Both the position numbers and the translations under genes were made by a program. 64,000 bases of DNA from NCBI RefSeq assembly GCF_027409185.1, contig NC_084471.1, positions 10,644,035 to 10,708,034 of the forward strand. The letters run 5' to 3'. Each line of letters begins with the position of its first letter. The stretch's first letter is position 1. Shown here piece by piece: positions 1 through 11,100 of this stretch. Under the pieces are notes generated by a model, which did no database searches, was not told the origin of the DNA, and was given only the letters and a program-made list of their open reading frames with translations. Source of the stretch: Cynocephalus volans. Taxonomy: Eukaryota > Chordata > Mammalia > Dermoptera > Cynocephalidae.

Positions 1-3000
1 CCTTCATACTGGCAGCATACCCATTACCAGAAAGTGCATTTGTACCCAGTTATCCCCAACCTCCCTCCCCCTCCCCCCCTCCACTTTGTAACCCAAGGAA
101 TGTTCTCTCCCTCTGCAAGACCAATGCACTACTGTGGTCTTTCTTTCCTCCCTTCTTTCTCTCTTAGCTCCCACATATGAGTGAGCACATGCAGTATTTA
201 TCCCTCTGTGCTTTGCTTATTTCACTCAACATAAGTTTCTCCAGGTTCATCCATGTTGTTGCAAGTGATAGTATTTCATTTTTTTTTTTATGACAGAGTA
301 GTATTCCATGGTGTATATATAGCGCAGTTTCCTTATCCAATCATCCATCGATGGACATTTAGGTTGGTTCCATATCTTGGCTATTGTAAACAGAGCTGCA
401 ATGAACATGAGAGTGCTGTTATCCCTTCAACAGGATGATTACCGTTCCTTTGGGTATAAACCCAGAAAGGGGATTGCTGGATTGTATGGAAGATCTATCT
501 GTAGTTGTTTGAGAAACCTCCATACTGTTTTCCATAGTGGTTGCAATAATTTACAGTCCCACCAACAGTGTAGGAGTGTTCCCTTCTCTCCACACTCTCA
601 CCAGCGTTTGTTATTCACCATCTTTTTGATTATAGCCAGTCTAACTGGGGTGAGGTGGTATCTCAATGTAATTTTAATTTGCATTTCCCCGTTGGCTAGT
701 GATGTTGAGTATTTTTTCATGTATCTGTTGGACATTTGTATGTTTTCCTTTGAAAAATGTCTATTCACCTCCTTTGCCCATTTTTTGATTGGGTTATTTG
801 CTTTTTTTACTGTATAATTGCTTGAATTCTATGTATATTCTGGATATTAATCCCTTGTCAGATGTATAGTTAGCAAAAATTTTCTCCCACTCTGTAGGTT
901 GTCATTTCACTCACTTGATTGTTTCCTTTGCTGTGCAGAAGATTTTAGGTTTGATATAGTCCTGTTTGATTATTTTTTCTTTTGCTGCTTGTGCTTTCAG
1001 GCTCATGTCCATAAAGCCTGTGCCCAGACCTAATTGCTGAAGTGTTTCACCTATATTATCCCTTAGTAATTTTATAGTTTCAGGTCTTGTACTTAAGTCT
1101 TCAATCCATTTTGAGTTGATTTTAGTGTATGGTGAGAGATGCATATCTAGTTTCATTCTTCTGCATATGGATATCCAGTTTTCCCACCACCACTTGTTGA
1201 AGAGGCAGTCTTTTCCCCATTGTAGATTTTTGTTGCCTTTGTCCAATATCAGATGGCTATAAGCCTGAGGGGTGATTTCTGGGTTCTCGATTCTACTCCA
1301 CTGGTCTGAATGTCTATTTTTATACCAGTACCATGCTGTTTTGGTTACAATAGCTTTGTAGTATAATTCGAAGTCAGGTAGTGTTATGCCTCTGGCTTTA
1401 TTTATTTATTTATTTTTGCTCAGGATTGCTTTGGCTATTTGGGGTCTTTTGTTTTTCCATGTGAAAGGTAGGATTGTTTTTCCATTTCTGTGAAGAATGT
1501 CATTGGTATTTTGATGGAGATTGCACTGAATCTGTATATCGCTTTGGGTAGTATAGACATTTTTAAAATTCTTCTGATCCAAGATCATGGAATATCTTTC
1601 CATCTTTTTGTGTCTTTAATTTCTTTCACAAGTGGTTTATAGTTCTCACTATAGTCACTGTAGAGGTCTTTCACTTCCTTGGTTAAATTGATCCCTAGGT
1701 ATCTCATTTTTTGTGTGACAGCTGTAAATGGGCTTACTTTCTTTATTTCTCTTTCTGTTTATTCATTATTTGAGAATATAAATGGTACTGATTTGGGGGC
1801 ATTTATTTTGTATCCTGCAACATTACAGAAGTTATTAACCAGCTCTAGGAGTTTTTTTAATAGTCTTTAGGTTTTTCTATCTATAGTATCTTGTCATCTG
1901 CAAATAGAGAAAGTTTGACTTCATCTTGTCCAATCTGAATTCCCTTTATTTTTTTCTCTTGCCTGATTGCTCTGGCTAGTACCTCCAGTACTATGTTAAA
2001 TACAAGTGGTGAGAGTGGGCATCCTTGTCTTGTTCCTGTTCCTAAGGGAAAGGCCTTCAGTTTTTCTCCATTCAGAATGATACTGGCAGTGGGCTTGTCA
2101 TAAATGGCTCTCATTGTGTTGAGATATTTTCCTTCTATACCTAATTTGTTGAGAGTCTTTATCGTGAAGGGATGTTGAATTTCGTCAAATGCTTTTTCAG
2201 CATCTATTGAGATCATCATATGGTCTTTGTCCTTGAGTTTGTTGATGTGATGTATCACATTTATTGACTTTTGTATGTTGAACCATCCTTGGATCCCTGG
2301 GATGAATCCCACTTGATCATAGTGTTTAATTTTTTTAATATGTTGCTGTATTCTGATTGTTAATACTTTGCTGAGGATTTTAGCATCTAGGTTCATCAGG
2401 AATATTGGCCTATAATTTTATTTTTTTGTTGTATCTTTATCTGGTTTTGGTATCAGAGTTATGTTGGCCTCATAGAATGAGTTTGGGAGAGTAGCATCTG
2501 TTTCAATTGTTTGAAAGAGTTTGAGGAGAATTGGTATTAACTCCTCTTTAAAAGTTTGATAGAATTCAGCTGTAAAATCATCTAGACCCAGACTTTTCTT
2601 TTTTGAAAGATTGCTAATTACCACTTCAATCTCCTTGCTTGTTATTGGTCTGTTTAGGTTTTCCATCTCTTCTTGGTTCAGTCTTGGTAGTTTGTTTGTG
2701 TCTAGAAACTTATCCATACCTTCCAGATTTTTGTATTTGTTGTCATACAGTTGTTTATAATAGTCTCTAATGATTTTTTATATTTTTGTGTTATCAGTTG
2801 TAATGTCTCCCTTTTCATTTCTGATTTTTGTTATTTGGGTCTTCTCTCCCTTTTTTTTTTTTTTTTTTTTTTTTTTTGTTAGCCTAGCTAATGGTTTGTC
2901 TATTTTACCTATCTTCTCAAAAAACCAACTTTTTGTTTTGTTATATCTTCTATTGTTTTTTGGGTCTCTATTTGATTTAGTTCTGCTCTGATCTTAATTA

Positions 3001-3873
3001 TTTCTTTCTGTCTACTGCCTTTAAGCTTGGATTGCTGTTGGTTTTCAATTTCTTTGAGGCATAGTGTTAGGTTGTTTATTTGAATCTTTCTATTCTTTTG
3101 ATATAAGCATTTATTGCAATAAATTTGTCTCTTAGTACTTCTTTTGCAGTATCCCATAGGTTTTGGTATGATGTGTCTTTATTTTCATTGGTTTCTAGAA
3201 ATTTTTTGATTTCCTGTTTAATTTCTTCTTGGACACATAGGTCATTCAGGAGCCTATTATTTAGTTTTCATGTATTCTTTTAGCTTCCAGAGTTTTGCTT
3301 ATTGTTTATTTCCAATTTTAGTCCCTTGTGGTCTGAAAAGATAGTCGGAATGATATCAACTTTTTAAAATTTGCTGAGACTAGATTTGTGAGCTAATATT
3401 TGGTCTATCCTGGAGAATGTACCATGAGCTGATGAGAAGAAAGTGTATTCTTTGGTTGCTGGTGAAATGTTCTGTATATATCTGCCAAGTCCGGTTGGTC
3501 TAGGGTATAGAATAAATCCTGTGTCTCTTTGTTGACTTGTCTGGAAGATCTGTCCCATACTGAGAGAGGTGTGTTCAGATCACCCACTATTAATGTATTA
3601 GGACCTATTTCTTTCTTTAGGTCTAAGAGTGTTTGCTTTATATATCTGGGTGCTCCAGTATTGGGTGCATGCATGTTTATGATTGTTATGTCTTCTAGCT
3701 GAATAGATTCCTTTATCGTTATATAGTGGCCTTCTTTGTCTTTTTTTTATGTTTTTTGGTTTAAAGTCTACTTTGTCTGATATAAGAATAGCTACTCCTG
3801 CTCATTTTTGGTTTCCATTTGCATGGTATATCTTTTTCCATGCCTTCACTTTTAGTCTATGTGTGTCTCTACT
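1..3873 (-). mobile_element. LINE-1, 5'-truncated, 3' end beyond the window edge
   Basis: The 3'UTR occupies about 1-170 and ORF2 remnants read on the minus strand to 3873. Recognisable parts are the reverse transcriptase (region 1881-2720, with [10 protein letters not shown] near 1885) and part of the endonuclease near 3405-3674 ([12 protein letters not shown]). Frameshifts and stops break the frame many times, and the N-terminal endonuclease and everything upstream are missing. The homopolymer T run at 2851-2877 lies inside it. Confidence 0.92.
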
Positions 3874-4418
3874 GTTGATAACAACACGTTGCTGATTTTA
3901 AAACAATAACATCTCAATGTTGGCTTCAGAGTTCTTCATCCTTCATGGTCCAAGGACCTTCTTGGATCCCATCACTACACTGAATGGGTCCATCGCCAAG
4001 TTTTCAAACAGTGATACTCTTCTGGCCATAGTCTTTATTCTTCCTTAGCTCCTAGGTCAGTGGTTTTGAAGTGGCTAAACGGCAAGTCTCTAGAATTCCA
4101 TGACTGGGGAATGGGAAGGAAGGGAAAATGTTGAATGGTGCTACACAGATAGTATCACGGTATTTTCAGCTCGTTCTCTAATAAGAAAACTACTTTTCCA
4201 CAGGATACTACCCCCAAGGGAGCAGAATATAATCCTCCCCCCTTACAAATGTGAGGCAGAGTGCAGAACAGAAAAATCTCACAGAGGAGCTCTTTGGTTG
4301 TAAGTACTGATTGGCAGATATGTTATAGAATGTTCCAGGAGGGAAGCAAAGCCACTTCAGTGGTTTATTTCATAAGAGCTCCATAATGGGACACATGCAA
4401 AGGCAGACCCTAAGAATA
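3874..4418. other. intergenic, no recognisable feature
   Basis: This is single-copy-looking AT-rich DNA between the L1 and the hairpin. I see no coding region or repeat family I can name. Confidence 0.5.
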
Positions 4419-4546
4419 ATATCTCTTTGCCTCATTATATCTAAACCTTGTTCGAGATTTACTTTTTTTTTTTTAATCCAAGGGAAAGGATAAAAAAAAA
4501 AAAGTAAATCTTGATCAAGGTTTAGATATAATGAGGTAAAGAGATA
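4419..4546. repeat. long inverted repeat (hairpin), arms about 55 bp
   Basis: The left arm is 4420-4474 and the right arm 4492-4546, with a 17-base loop. The arms differ at about three positions, two or three being C/T. The arms meet the loop with a T12 and an A12 run. A short direct repeat (AGGCAGAC) lies outside each arm, near 4401 and 4553. A transcript of either strand would fold into a near-perfect stem. Confidence 0.85.
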
Positions 4547-4844
4547 GGAAAGGCAGACTCTAATATGAGAGTGCCAGTATTTCAGTCCCCACAATCATGA
4601 AATACTCAGAAAAACAGCAGCAAAATGAGAAGGATTGAAGAATATGTAGAATATGGGCTTATGCACAACAGAGAAAAGTTTTTTAAAAACCATACTTGTT
4701 TAAACACTTTCAGCAATTCCATTCGAAGGGTCATTTGTGAATATCTGAACTTCTTGTGCATAATTACACTTAATTTAACTTTGTGGTAAAATGTGTACTT
4801 CTGATTCAATAGTGTGGATTCAGACATTCTCTGTTCATTCATAC

Positions 4845-6030
4845 AATAAATAAAGTTTGAACACTAACTCTGTGTTAGGCCTATTCTAGGTGCGGGGAAT
4901 GTATCAGTGAACGAAACATAGTCTCTGCCCCTGTGGATTCCAGTAAAGGGAGAAACAACAGTATGTCAGATAGCACACTTTTATGGAGAAAAATAAAATG
5001 CGCAAGAGCCATAAAGAGTGTGGCAGTAACAGGAGTTGCAATTTTATGTTGGGAGAACAAAGAACATTTGAGCAAAGTCCAGCACAAAGTGAGGGAGCCA
5101 GCCTGATGGGTATTTGGAGAAATAGCTTTTGCAGGTATAGGGACTGGCAAGTGCAAAGCCTTCAGGTGGGAGAACACTTGACACAGTGAATGAAGTGGAG
5201 AGGAGTCAGGATGGAGGTTAGGGAGAGAGCAGAAGATGCAGGGTCTTGTTGGCCATGGCAAAGACTTTGGATTTTACTCTGAGTGAGATGGGAGCCAATG
5301 GAAGATTTTGAACTGGGGAGTGATATGATCTGAGTTAAGTTTTAAAGGGATCACTCTGACTATTGCTTTGAAATCATATTGTAAGGGAGCAAGAACAGAA
5401 GCAGGGAGATGGGTTAGGTGGATACTTCAATAGTCCAGGCAAGAGATGACGGTGGCTTAAAACAGGGTGGTGGAGGTAGTGGCAAGTGATTGCATTCTGA
5501 ATATTCAGGATGATGATAAAGTCTAGAAACATAGATAACGTTATTGTATATGGGGATATAGTATCAATAAACTATGCTACCCTGTATTCCAAAGGTAAAC
5601 TGTTGGAAATGATGTGAGGTATGAGACAAAGATGACTCCAAGATTCATGGACTGAGAACCTAGAAGCAAGGATGTGTTATCTACTGAGACAGGAGGGACT
5701 GTGCGAGAGCAGGTTTGGAAGACAAGAGACATACTGATTTTATGATGCCGATAGACATACCAGTGGAGAGTTCAAGCTAGTTAGATACATGAGTTTGGAG
5801 GTCAGGAGAGGTAAGGGCTGAAGATAAAAACCATGAGAGTTGTTAGAGAAGGATGTTTACAGCTATGTGACTGTGTAATATCACATGGGGAATGAGTGTA
5901 GAGAAGACAAGAGGTTGGAGAACAGACACCTCCAAAGTTGGGAAGTCATAGAATTGAGAATAAATGAGCCAGGGAGATGAGAAAGAGAAGCAGAATCCTG
6001 GAAATCAGGTGAAGCAAACTTTGTTCACTT
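4845..6030 (+). repeat. ancient mammalian interspersed repeat, long copy (family name uncertain)
   Basis: The segment follows a widespread mammalian repeat I know by sequence (aaagactttggattttactctgagtgagatggg and similar, here near 5261-5290) but cannot name with confidence. Shorter pieces of what looks like the same family lie at about 10830-11100, 48700-48985, 50700-51060 and 55430-55780. No coding capacity is retained. Confidence 0.55.
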
Positions 6031-6289
6031 TTTAAAAACTCTAAGTTTAGAAAATTAAAGGAAAAAACCCAACCAAGTTATTATCATAGAACGATATTTG
6101 TATTTGGTGGATGCTACAATACTGCAACTAAATTGTGCCCCCAAATGGAGGAAAGCAGACAAGATGGACCCCTCCATCACTCATTGTCAGAAATATTATA
6201 ACATCTCTTCCAATTCTTCTGTTGTGGTTCCAATCTATTTTTCAAACACACACAGAGATTCATTTTAAAAGGAGAAAATGAATGGTCTA
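6031..6289. other. intergenic, no recognisable feature
   Basis: AT-rich sequence leading into the SINE target site. Nothing further is supported. Confidence 0.5.
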
Positions 6290-6306
6290 AAAAATTGGAA
6301 TATCTG

Positions 6307-6472
6307 GGCTGGCCCGTGGCTCACTCAGGAGAGTGTGGTGCTGATAACACCAAGGCCACGGGTTCGGATCCCATATAGGGATGGCCGGTTAGCTCACTGG
6401 GTGAGCGTGGTGCTGACAACACCAAGTCAAGGGTTAAGATCCCCTTACCGGTCATCTTCAAAAAAAAAAAAA
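6307..6472 (+). mobile_element. tRNA-Ile-derived SINE, dimer (CYN type)
   Basis: Two tRNA-Ile-like halves stand head to tail. The first starts GGCTGGCCCGTGGCTCACTC. The second starts GGCCGGTTAGCTCACTGG, close to the 5' end and A box of tRNA-Ile. B-box-like GGTTCGGATCC is at 6361. A poly(A) tail ends the copy. A perfect target duplication, aaaattggaatatctg, flanks it at 6291-6306 and 6473-6488, so the insertion is clean. Confidence 0.93.
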
Positions 6473-6584
6473 AAAATTGGAATATCTGACCTCAAAATAT
6501 AACAGGTAGTTTTGTGACTGAAAATGTTGATAGACCTGAAAACCAAGGACCAAAAATTGGTCTGTAGAGTAAAAGAAAAGCATA

Positions 6585-6985
6585 GAATTGGACACAGGAG
6601 ATTTGGGTACAAACTCCGGCTCAATCACTTGCTAGTTTAACATTTCTGGCAATTCTTGTAACCTATTTGTTCCTATGAGCTCACCTCCTCCAGGAAGCCT
6701 TCCCTGACTATGTAGATTTAGACGTGTCCCCTTTTTACTCCCATAGCACTCTATGCCTGTTGTTATCATGGCAACTTATTATAATTGCTGATTTATTCTT
6801 GTTTCCTCTATTAGACTATAACTTCCTTATATTTTCATGGCTCAGCAAAGTGCCTGGCACATAGCAGGTGCTCAATAATGTAGAATAAACGCATATTCCC
6901 CAAACTCAGCTTCCTCATTTGTAAAATGGGATAATGATGACAACTTTTTAACCTTCCTTTGAAATGTACATAAGATATGCATATT
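6585..6985 (+). repeat. MIR fragments split by an L2 3' end
   Basis: MIR-like sequence is present at about 6590-6655 and again at 6903-6985 (CTTCCTCATTTGTAAAATGGG). Between them lies a LINE-2 3' end reading CTCCAGGAAGCCTTCCCTGAC through GTGCCTGGCACATAGCAGG and CTCAATAA. Boundaries are approximate. Confidence 0.7.
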
Positions 6986-7059
6986 AAAAAATCCTCAGAA
7001 ACTGTAATTCAATGTATAAAATACTTTTTTGTCTCCCACTACTTTATAGAATAAAGCCC

Positions 7060-8150
7060 AAATGACTTAGCATGGCATTCAAGGCCCTGAACAATCTGTT
7101 TTTCAGACCACCTTTTCAATTTCCCTCTGGCTGCTACTCCCATTACTCTATATTATAGTCAACTAAACAATATTTCAGACAAACCAACTTCTTTCGTACC
7201 TTTTATCATTTTATATTGTACTTACCTATCAGTATCAATAATTTGGGCTATTATTATTAATTATGACTGAAGTAATAGGAGCTAAAAACAGATGTTGCTT
7301 TTGTCCACTAAGCTTTTTCCTATCCTGTAAATTGTTCTCCCCTACCCCGAACCTAGTCAGTATTCTACTTGGCCACCAATACGCTTTAAAACATGGGTTT
7401 AAGGTGGGGGACTGGCTGGTTAGCTCAGCTGGTTAGAGCACGGTATTGATAATACCAAGGTCAAGGTTTCGGATCCCCCTGCTGGCAGGCTGCCAAAAAA
7501 AAAAAGAAGTCTAAATTTTCGCCACTGGAAGCCACCTGGGCTCTTGGGCTGTGGGGGATTACCCCCTGCCTTCCCTGGCCATCAGCAACCAGGCCTGCAG
7601 AGGAGGCAGCCGTGGACCACTCCTCCACCACAACATCTCAAAATGCTAAATAAATAAAATAAAATATGGGTTTGAGTTTGATTGTATTTTCCCTTACTGG
7701 ATAAAATCACCTAGTAATATAGACTAGGTTGTTCATAATCCGATTTCCCTGTCACCTCAACTCCCTCTGCTGTTCCACTATGACTTTAGGACAGCCATAG
7801 TAAATACGGTACTTGTAGTTTTACCAAGATAATAGGCTTTCTCAGCTTTTATGCCTTTACACACGATGTGTCCTCTGCCTCTAAATGTCCTCCCCTACTT
7901 TGTCTATCCAGTGAACTCCCTGTCATCCTTTAAGATTTAATTCAGATGTAAACTCTCCTGTGAAACCTGTCCTTATATACTCTTTGGCAGAACTAGATGC
8001 TCTCTCCTCTCTCATTACGCTGTACATGTCTTGTCACAATCTTCTGTGATGGTGCCTGTCACCTCCACTAACCTGTAAACTCAGCCAGCATAGGGATGTG
8101 CTTTTTCTCTGGGTCCTTACTACCTGGCACAAAGTGACTGCTTCCTAAAG
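7060..8150 (+). repeat. LINE-2 fragments, interrupted by a SINE
   Basis: TTAGCATGGCATTCAAGGCC near 7070 and the later stretch 7745-8150 follow the LINE-2 3' region on the + strand. The composite SINE at 7404-7660 interrupts it. It is ancient and noncoding. Confidence 0.6.
7404..7660 (+). mobile_element. composite SINE: tRNA-Ile monomer plus an unrelated 3' module
   Basis: A tRNA-Ile-like monomer (GGCTGGTTAGCTCAGCTGG with GGTTTCGGATCC) ends in a short A run at 7495-7505. It is followed by a 155-base GC-richer module (7506-7660) with an AAATAAATAAAATA-like tail. The target duplication aaaacatgggtttaag (7388-7403) versus aaaatatgggtttgag (7661-7676) encloses both parts, so they inserted as one unit. 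I do not recognise the 3' module. Confidence 0.75.
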
Positions 8151-8159
8151 ATCACTTGA

Positions 8160-8439
8160 ATAATCAGTGAGTCCCCATCAGTGGTACCCAAAGACGGCCG
8201 AATTGGAGGTGCTCGTCGCTGCCATCACACACACTGCTCTTCATCTCTAGACCACTATTACATTCTTTGTCCTTTGAGGTGGCAACCATGTGTGGGTAGC
8301 ATTTCTAGTCACAAAATAGTGACACAAATTGTAAACATTGACGCTTTGAAAGGAGGATTAAGGCAGAGCCACAACCGAACACATGGTGAAATGAAGACAT
8401 GTGCCTCCATTCCACTTTATAACCTGCAGCTCGTGCCCT
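8160..8439. other. upstream of candidate promoter, no recognisable feature
   Basis: A few CpGs are present, but there is no repeat or gene that I recognise. Confidence 0.45.
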
Positions 8440-8600
8440 TTAACCCTCTACGTTCATCTTGCTTGAGGCCCTGGGAGGGGCGGGCACCAGCCGGAAGTGA
8501 GGAAGCGGAAGTGGGAAGGGCTTCATTCCAGGAGGCCACGTAGCCTGCGGACTTGCGGGAAAAGGCACCGCTTCGTTCCTGGACCTTCCCTTCAGGTGAC
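8440..8600 (+). promoter_or_regulatory. candidate CpG-rich promoter and noncoding first exon, probably of ENTHD1
   Basis: About ten CpGs occur in 160 bases, against very few in the surrounding DNA. Visible motifs are a GC box GGGGCGGG (8477-8484) and two tandem ETS/GABPA-type sites, CCGGAAGTG (8491-8499) and GCGGAAGTG (8505-8513). There is no TATA box. A possible first-exon donor CTTCAG|GTGACA lies at 8595/8596, 5.6 kb upstream of the acceptor at 14201. Orientation and gene assignment are inferred from position. It could also fire in both directions. Confidence 0.5.
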
Positions 8601-8730
8601 AGCCTCTGCTTGGGAGTGCGGATGGGGGTGGAGGGGGTCCTGGAACCATTGGCTGTCATCTCGGCTCTGTTTCCTGCCAGCTCCTGGGTGAGGGCGGGAG
8701 GGTTTTGGGGTCCTGAGGTGAAAGTGGGAG

Positions 8731-9230
8731 GCTGTGAGGCCCTAAGGCCCTTGCTGCATGACGCCATCATGTTCCTCCCTTCTTCTAGAAGCTTCTTTGC
8801 GGCCCAGCCTTCCCCTCTGTAGTGAGTTGCCCACTCCCTGAGGTGAGCGGGGTAGGGCTGTGAGGCCCTAAGGTCCCTGCTGTGTGGCGCCATCATGTTC
8901 CTCCCTTCTTCTAGAAGCTTCCTTGCGGCCCAGCCTTCCCCTCTGTAGTGAGTTGCCCACTCCCCGAGGTGAGCGGGGTAGGGCTGTGAGGCCCTAAGGT
9001 CCCTGCTGTGTGGCGCCATCATGTTCCTCCCTTCTTCTAGAAGCTTCTTTGCGGCCCAGCCTTCCCCTCTGTAGTGAGTTGCCCACTCCCTGAGGTGAGC
9101 GGGGTAGGGCTGTGAGGCCCTAAGGTCCCTGCTGTGTGGCGCCATCATGTTCCTCCCTTCTTCTAGAAGCTTCCCTGCAGCCCAGCCTTCCCCTTTGTAG
9201 TAAATTGCCTGCATCCTGAGGGCAGTTGCT
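8731..9230. repeat. 126-bp tandem repeat, about four units
   Basis: Units begin with GCTGTGAGGCCCTAAGG at 8731, 8857, 8983 and 9109, exactly 126 bases apart. The last unit decays after about 9200. The period is a multiple of three, so a minus-strand frame from 9214 down to 8417 stays open for 265 codons and consists of 42-residue repeats containing GEGWAAKKLLEEGRNMM. I recognise no protein family in it. On the + strand each unit carries a pyrimidine tract plus TAG and, 54 bases later, CTGAG|GTGAGC. In unit 1 these bound 8789-8842. The array begins 130 bases after the candidate promoter. Confidence 0.85.
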
Positions 9231-10514
9231 GGTCCGATTTTCAGTGTGTCTCGGTTGCAGTCACGGGCCCACCTGGCACGGATTGGTCTTTCTGAAATGC
9301 TGGGTGAAGGAATGAAGAAGTGGATGCCGAGGAAAGACCCTGTCTATGGGAAGCTTATTCTCTCTTAGCCTCCACCGTCCATTATCAAAATTCTTTCCAA
9401 AGCATCTCGTTTCTTTCTTTTCACAGCCTTGTCTGGTAGTTGTTCCTTCTGCTACTGTTGAGGGAACCGAGGCTCAGAGTTGTTAAGCCTCAATTAGAAG
9501 ACGGCAGAATAAAACCTCAGATACGTGCTTTTGCATCCTAAAGTAGTGAGATGAGGCATGTGAATGCCCAGGTGTGGGGACGTTGTGAACACGCAATAAA
9601 GTAGCCATATACTCCAGGAGGCAGGGAGTGTGTCTTGTGCACCTGTTTTAATGTTTCATGGAATGGAGCTTGCCACCTGCTAAACTCTGGAAAATTATTA
9701 GTTGAATAAATTAAGGAGCACACAGATGGGGCTCACAAAGGTTAGTTTCTCTGCCGCTTCTAGTGTTCTTTCCGTCAAAACGGTAACAGCTCCTAATGCC
9801 ATGGTATTCTCTGTAATCTTTCTCCCATAACAATCTTGGCCGAGCTTATTTCCTCCTGAGTCAAAATGTCTGTAGGTAGAACCTGAACAAACTCAAGAGC
9901 TGCTGTTTCTTCATAGCACTACCTAAATGCATCTTTGCAGAGATGCCTCTGGGTACCCAGCCTCTTAAATGATATTGCCATTATTGTCCTAAGACTTTGG
10001 GTAAAGTCATTTCAGCTCCTCAATCCCTTATTCTCAATTCTGAAATCCAAAAAGTTTTGAAAACCCACTTTTCCCCCGTCACTTCTTTGGTGGTATGACC
10101 TGACTTTAACTGAGGTGAGGCCATTTATAGTCTTTATTCCAAATATTTAACATATTTTTCTTGGAGACATGTTAGTGTGTTTGATTGTTTGGAGTGGTCC
10201 CACACCTTACTGTGGGTATTATGTAATATATGGTATTGGCACTGAACTACCCTTCAAAAACCTGGGGCAAAAAAAATTGAATTCCACAGCTAACCTGGCC
10301 TCAAAGGATTTGGATAAGAGGAGGTGGGGTGGGGGGGCCGACGACATTGTCGAAGTGGGCAGATCTAAAAAGAAAATTAAGAGGTCTTTTCTACCTCATC
10401 ATTTGTTTGCTTTGGAATTATTTGAGGGAGAAAGCTCCTTAACTAAAGTGTAAATTTTTTGAACGTAGGAATCATGTTTTATACAGCTTCTCCACAAAGC
10501 TGTAAGTGGTAGGT
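9231..10514. other. mostly unassigned, with small ancient repeat remnants
   Basis: A MIR-like piece (GAGGGAACCGAGGCTCAGAG) lies near 9458 and an L2/MIR-like tail at about 9610-9720. The rest, including the open stretch at 10169-10453, shows no recognisable coding sequence. If the promoter call is right, this is ENTHD1 intron 1. Confidence 0.4.
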
Positions 10515-10534
10515 ACTCAAGACATATTTTTTGA

Positions 10535-10684
10535 CCGGTAAGGGGATCGCAACCCTCATTCGGCATGGTGTCGTCTGCACCACACTCAGCCAGTGAGCGC
10601 ACTGGCCATCCCTACCTAGGATCTGAACCCGCGGCCTCAGCGCTACCAGTGCCGCACTCTCCCGAGTGAGCCACGGGGCCGGCC
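10535..10684 (-). mobile_element. tRNA-Ile-derived SINE, dimer (CYN type)
   Basis: On the minus strand it reads from GGGCCGGCCCCGTGGCTCAC through two tRNA-Ile-like halves to GATCCCCTTACCGGTCA. The flanks ctcaagacatattttttga (10516-10534) and ctcaagaaatattttttga (10685-10703) are the target duplication with one difference. Confidence 0.9.
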
Positions 10685-11100
10685 CTCAAGAAATATTTTT
10701 TGATTGGTTTGAAAATACTTGTTAAAAATCTAGAATTTTACTTGACAATTACAAGAGCTAGATTTTACTTTTAAAATGTCATATTTGTAATTCAGAATCA
10801 GTGCAGGTGTATCCCAAGCGGAATCGTTCAATCATTTGGTTATTCATTTAACATATGTTTCTTAAGTACCTACTATTGCTAGGTAGCTGTTAGGCATAGG
10901 GTTACAGTGATAAGATGGTCAAGGTCCCTGCTGTCAAGGAGTTTCTAATCTGGTTGTGAAGGAAGGCAATGAGCAAATGACAGATGTAAGTACACATCAT
11001 TGTAAGGGCCATGAAAGAAATAAACTGGTTCTGTAAAGAGAGTGATAGGGAGACCTAAGTAGTTAGCAAGGTTGATGAAGTCCTGTCGGAGGAAATAACA

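Noticed and set aside
377-817. 146-codon + strand open frame
   Set aside because: It is the reverse complement of L1 ORF2 C-terminal sequence, a shadow of the minus-strand element.
6307-6472. tRNA-Ile-like sequences as possible tRNA genes
   Set aside because: They are dimeric with poly(A) tails and target duplications and do not keep cloverleaf pairing, so they are SINEs.
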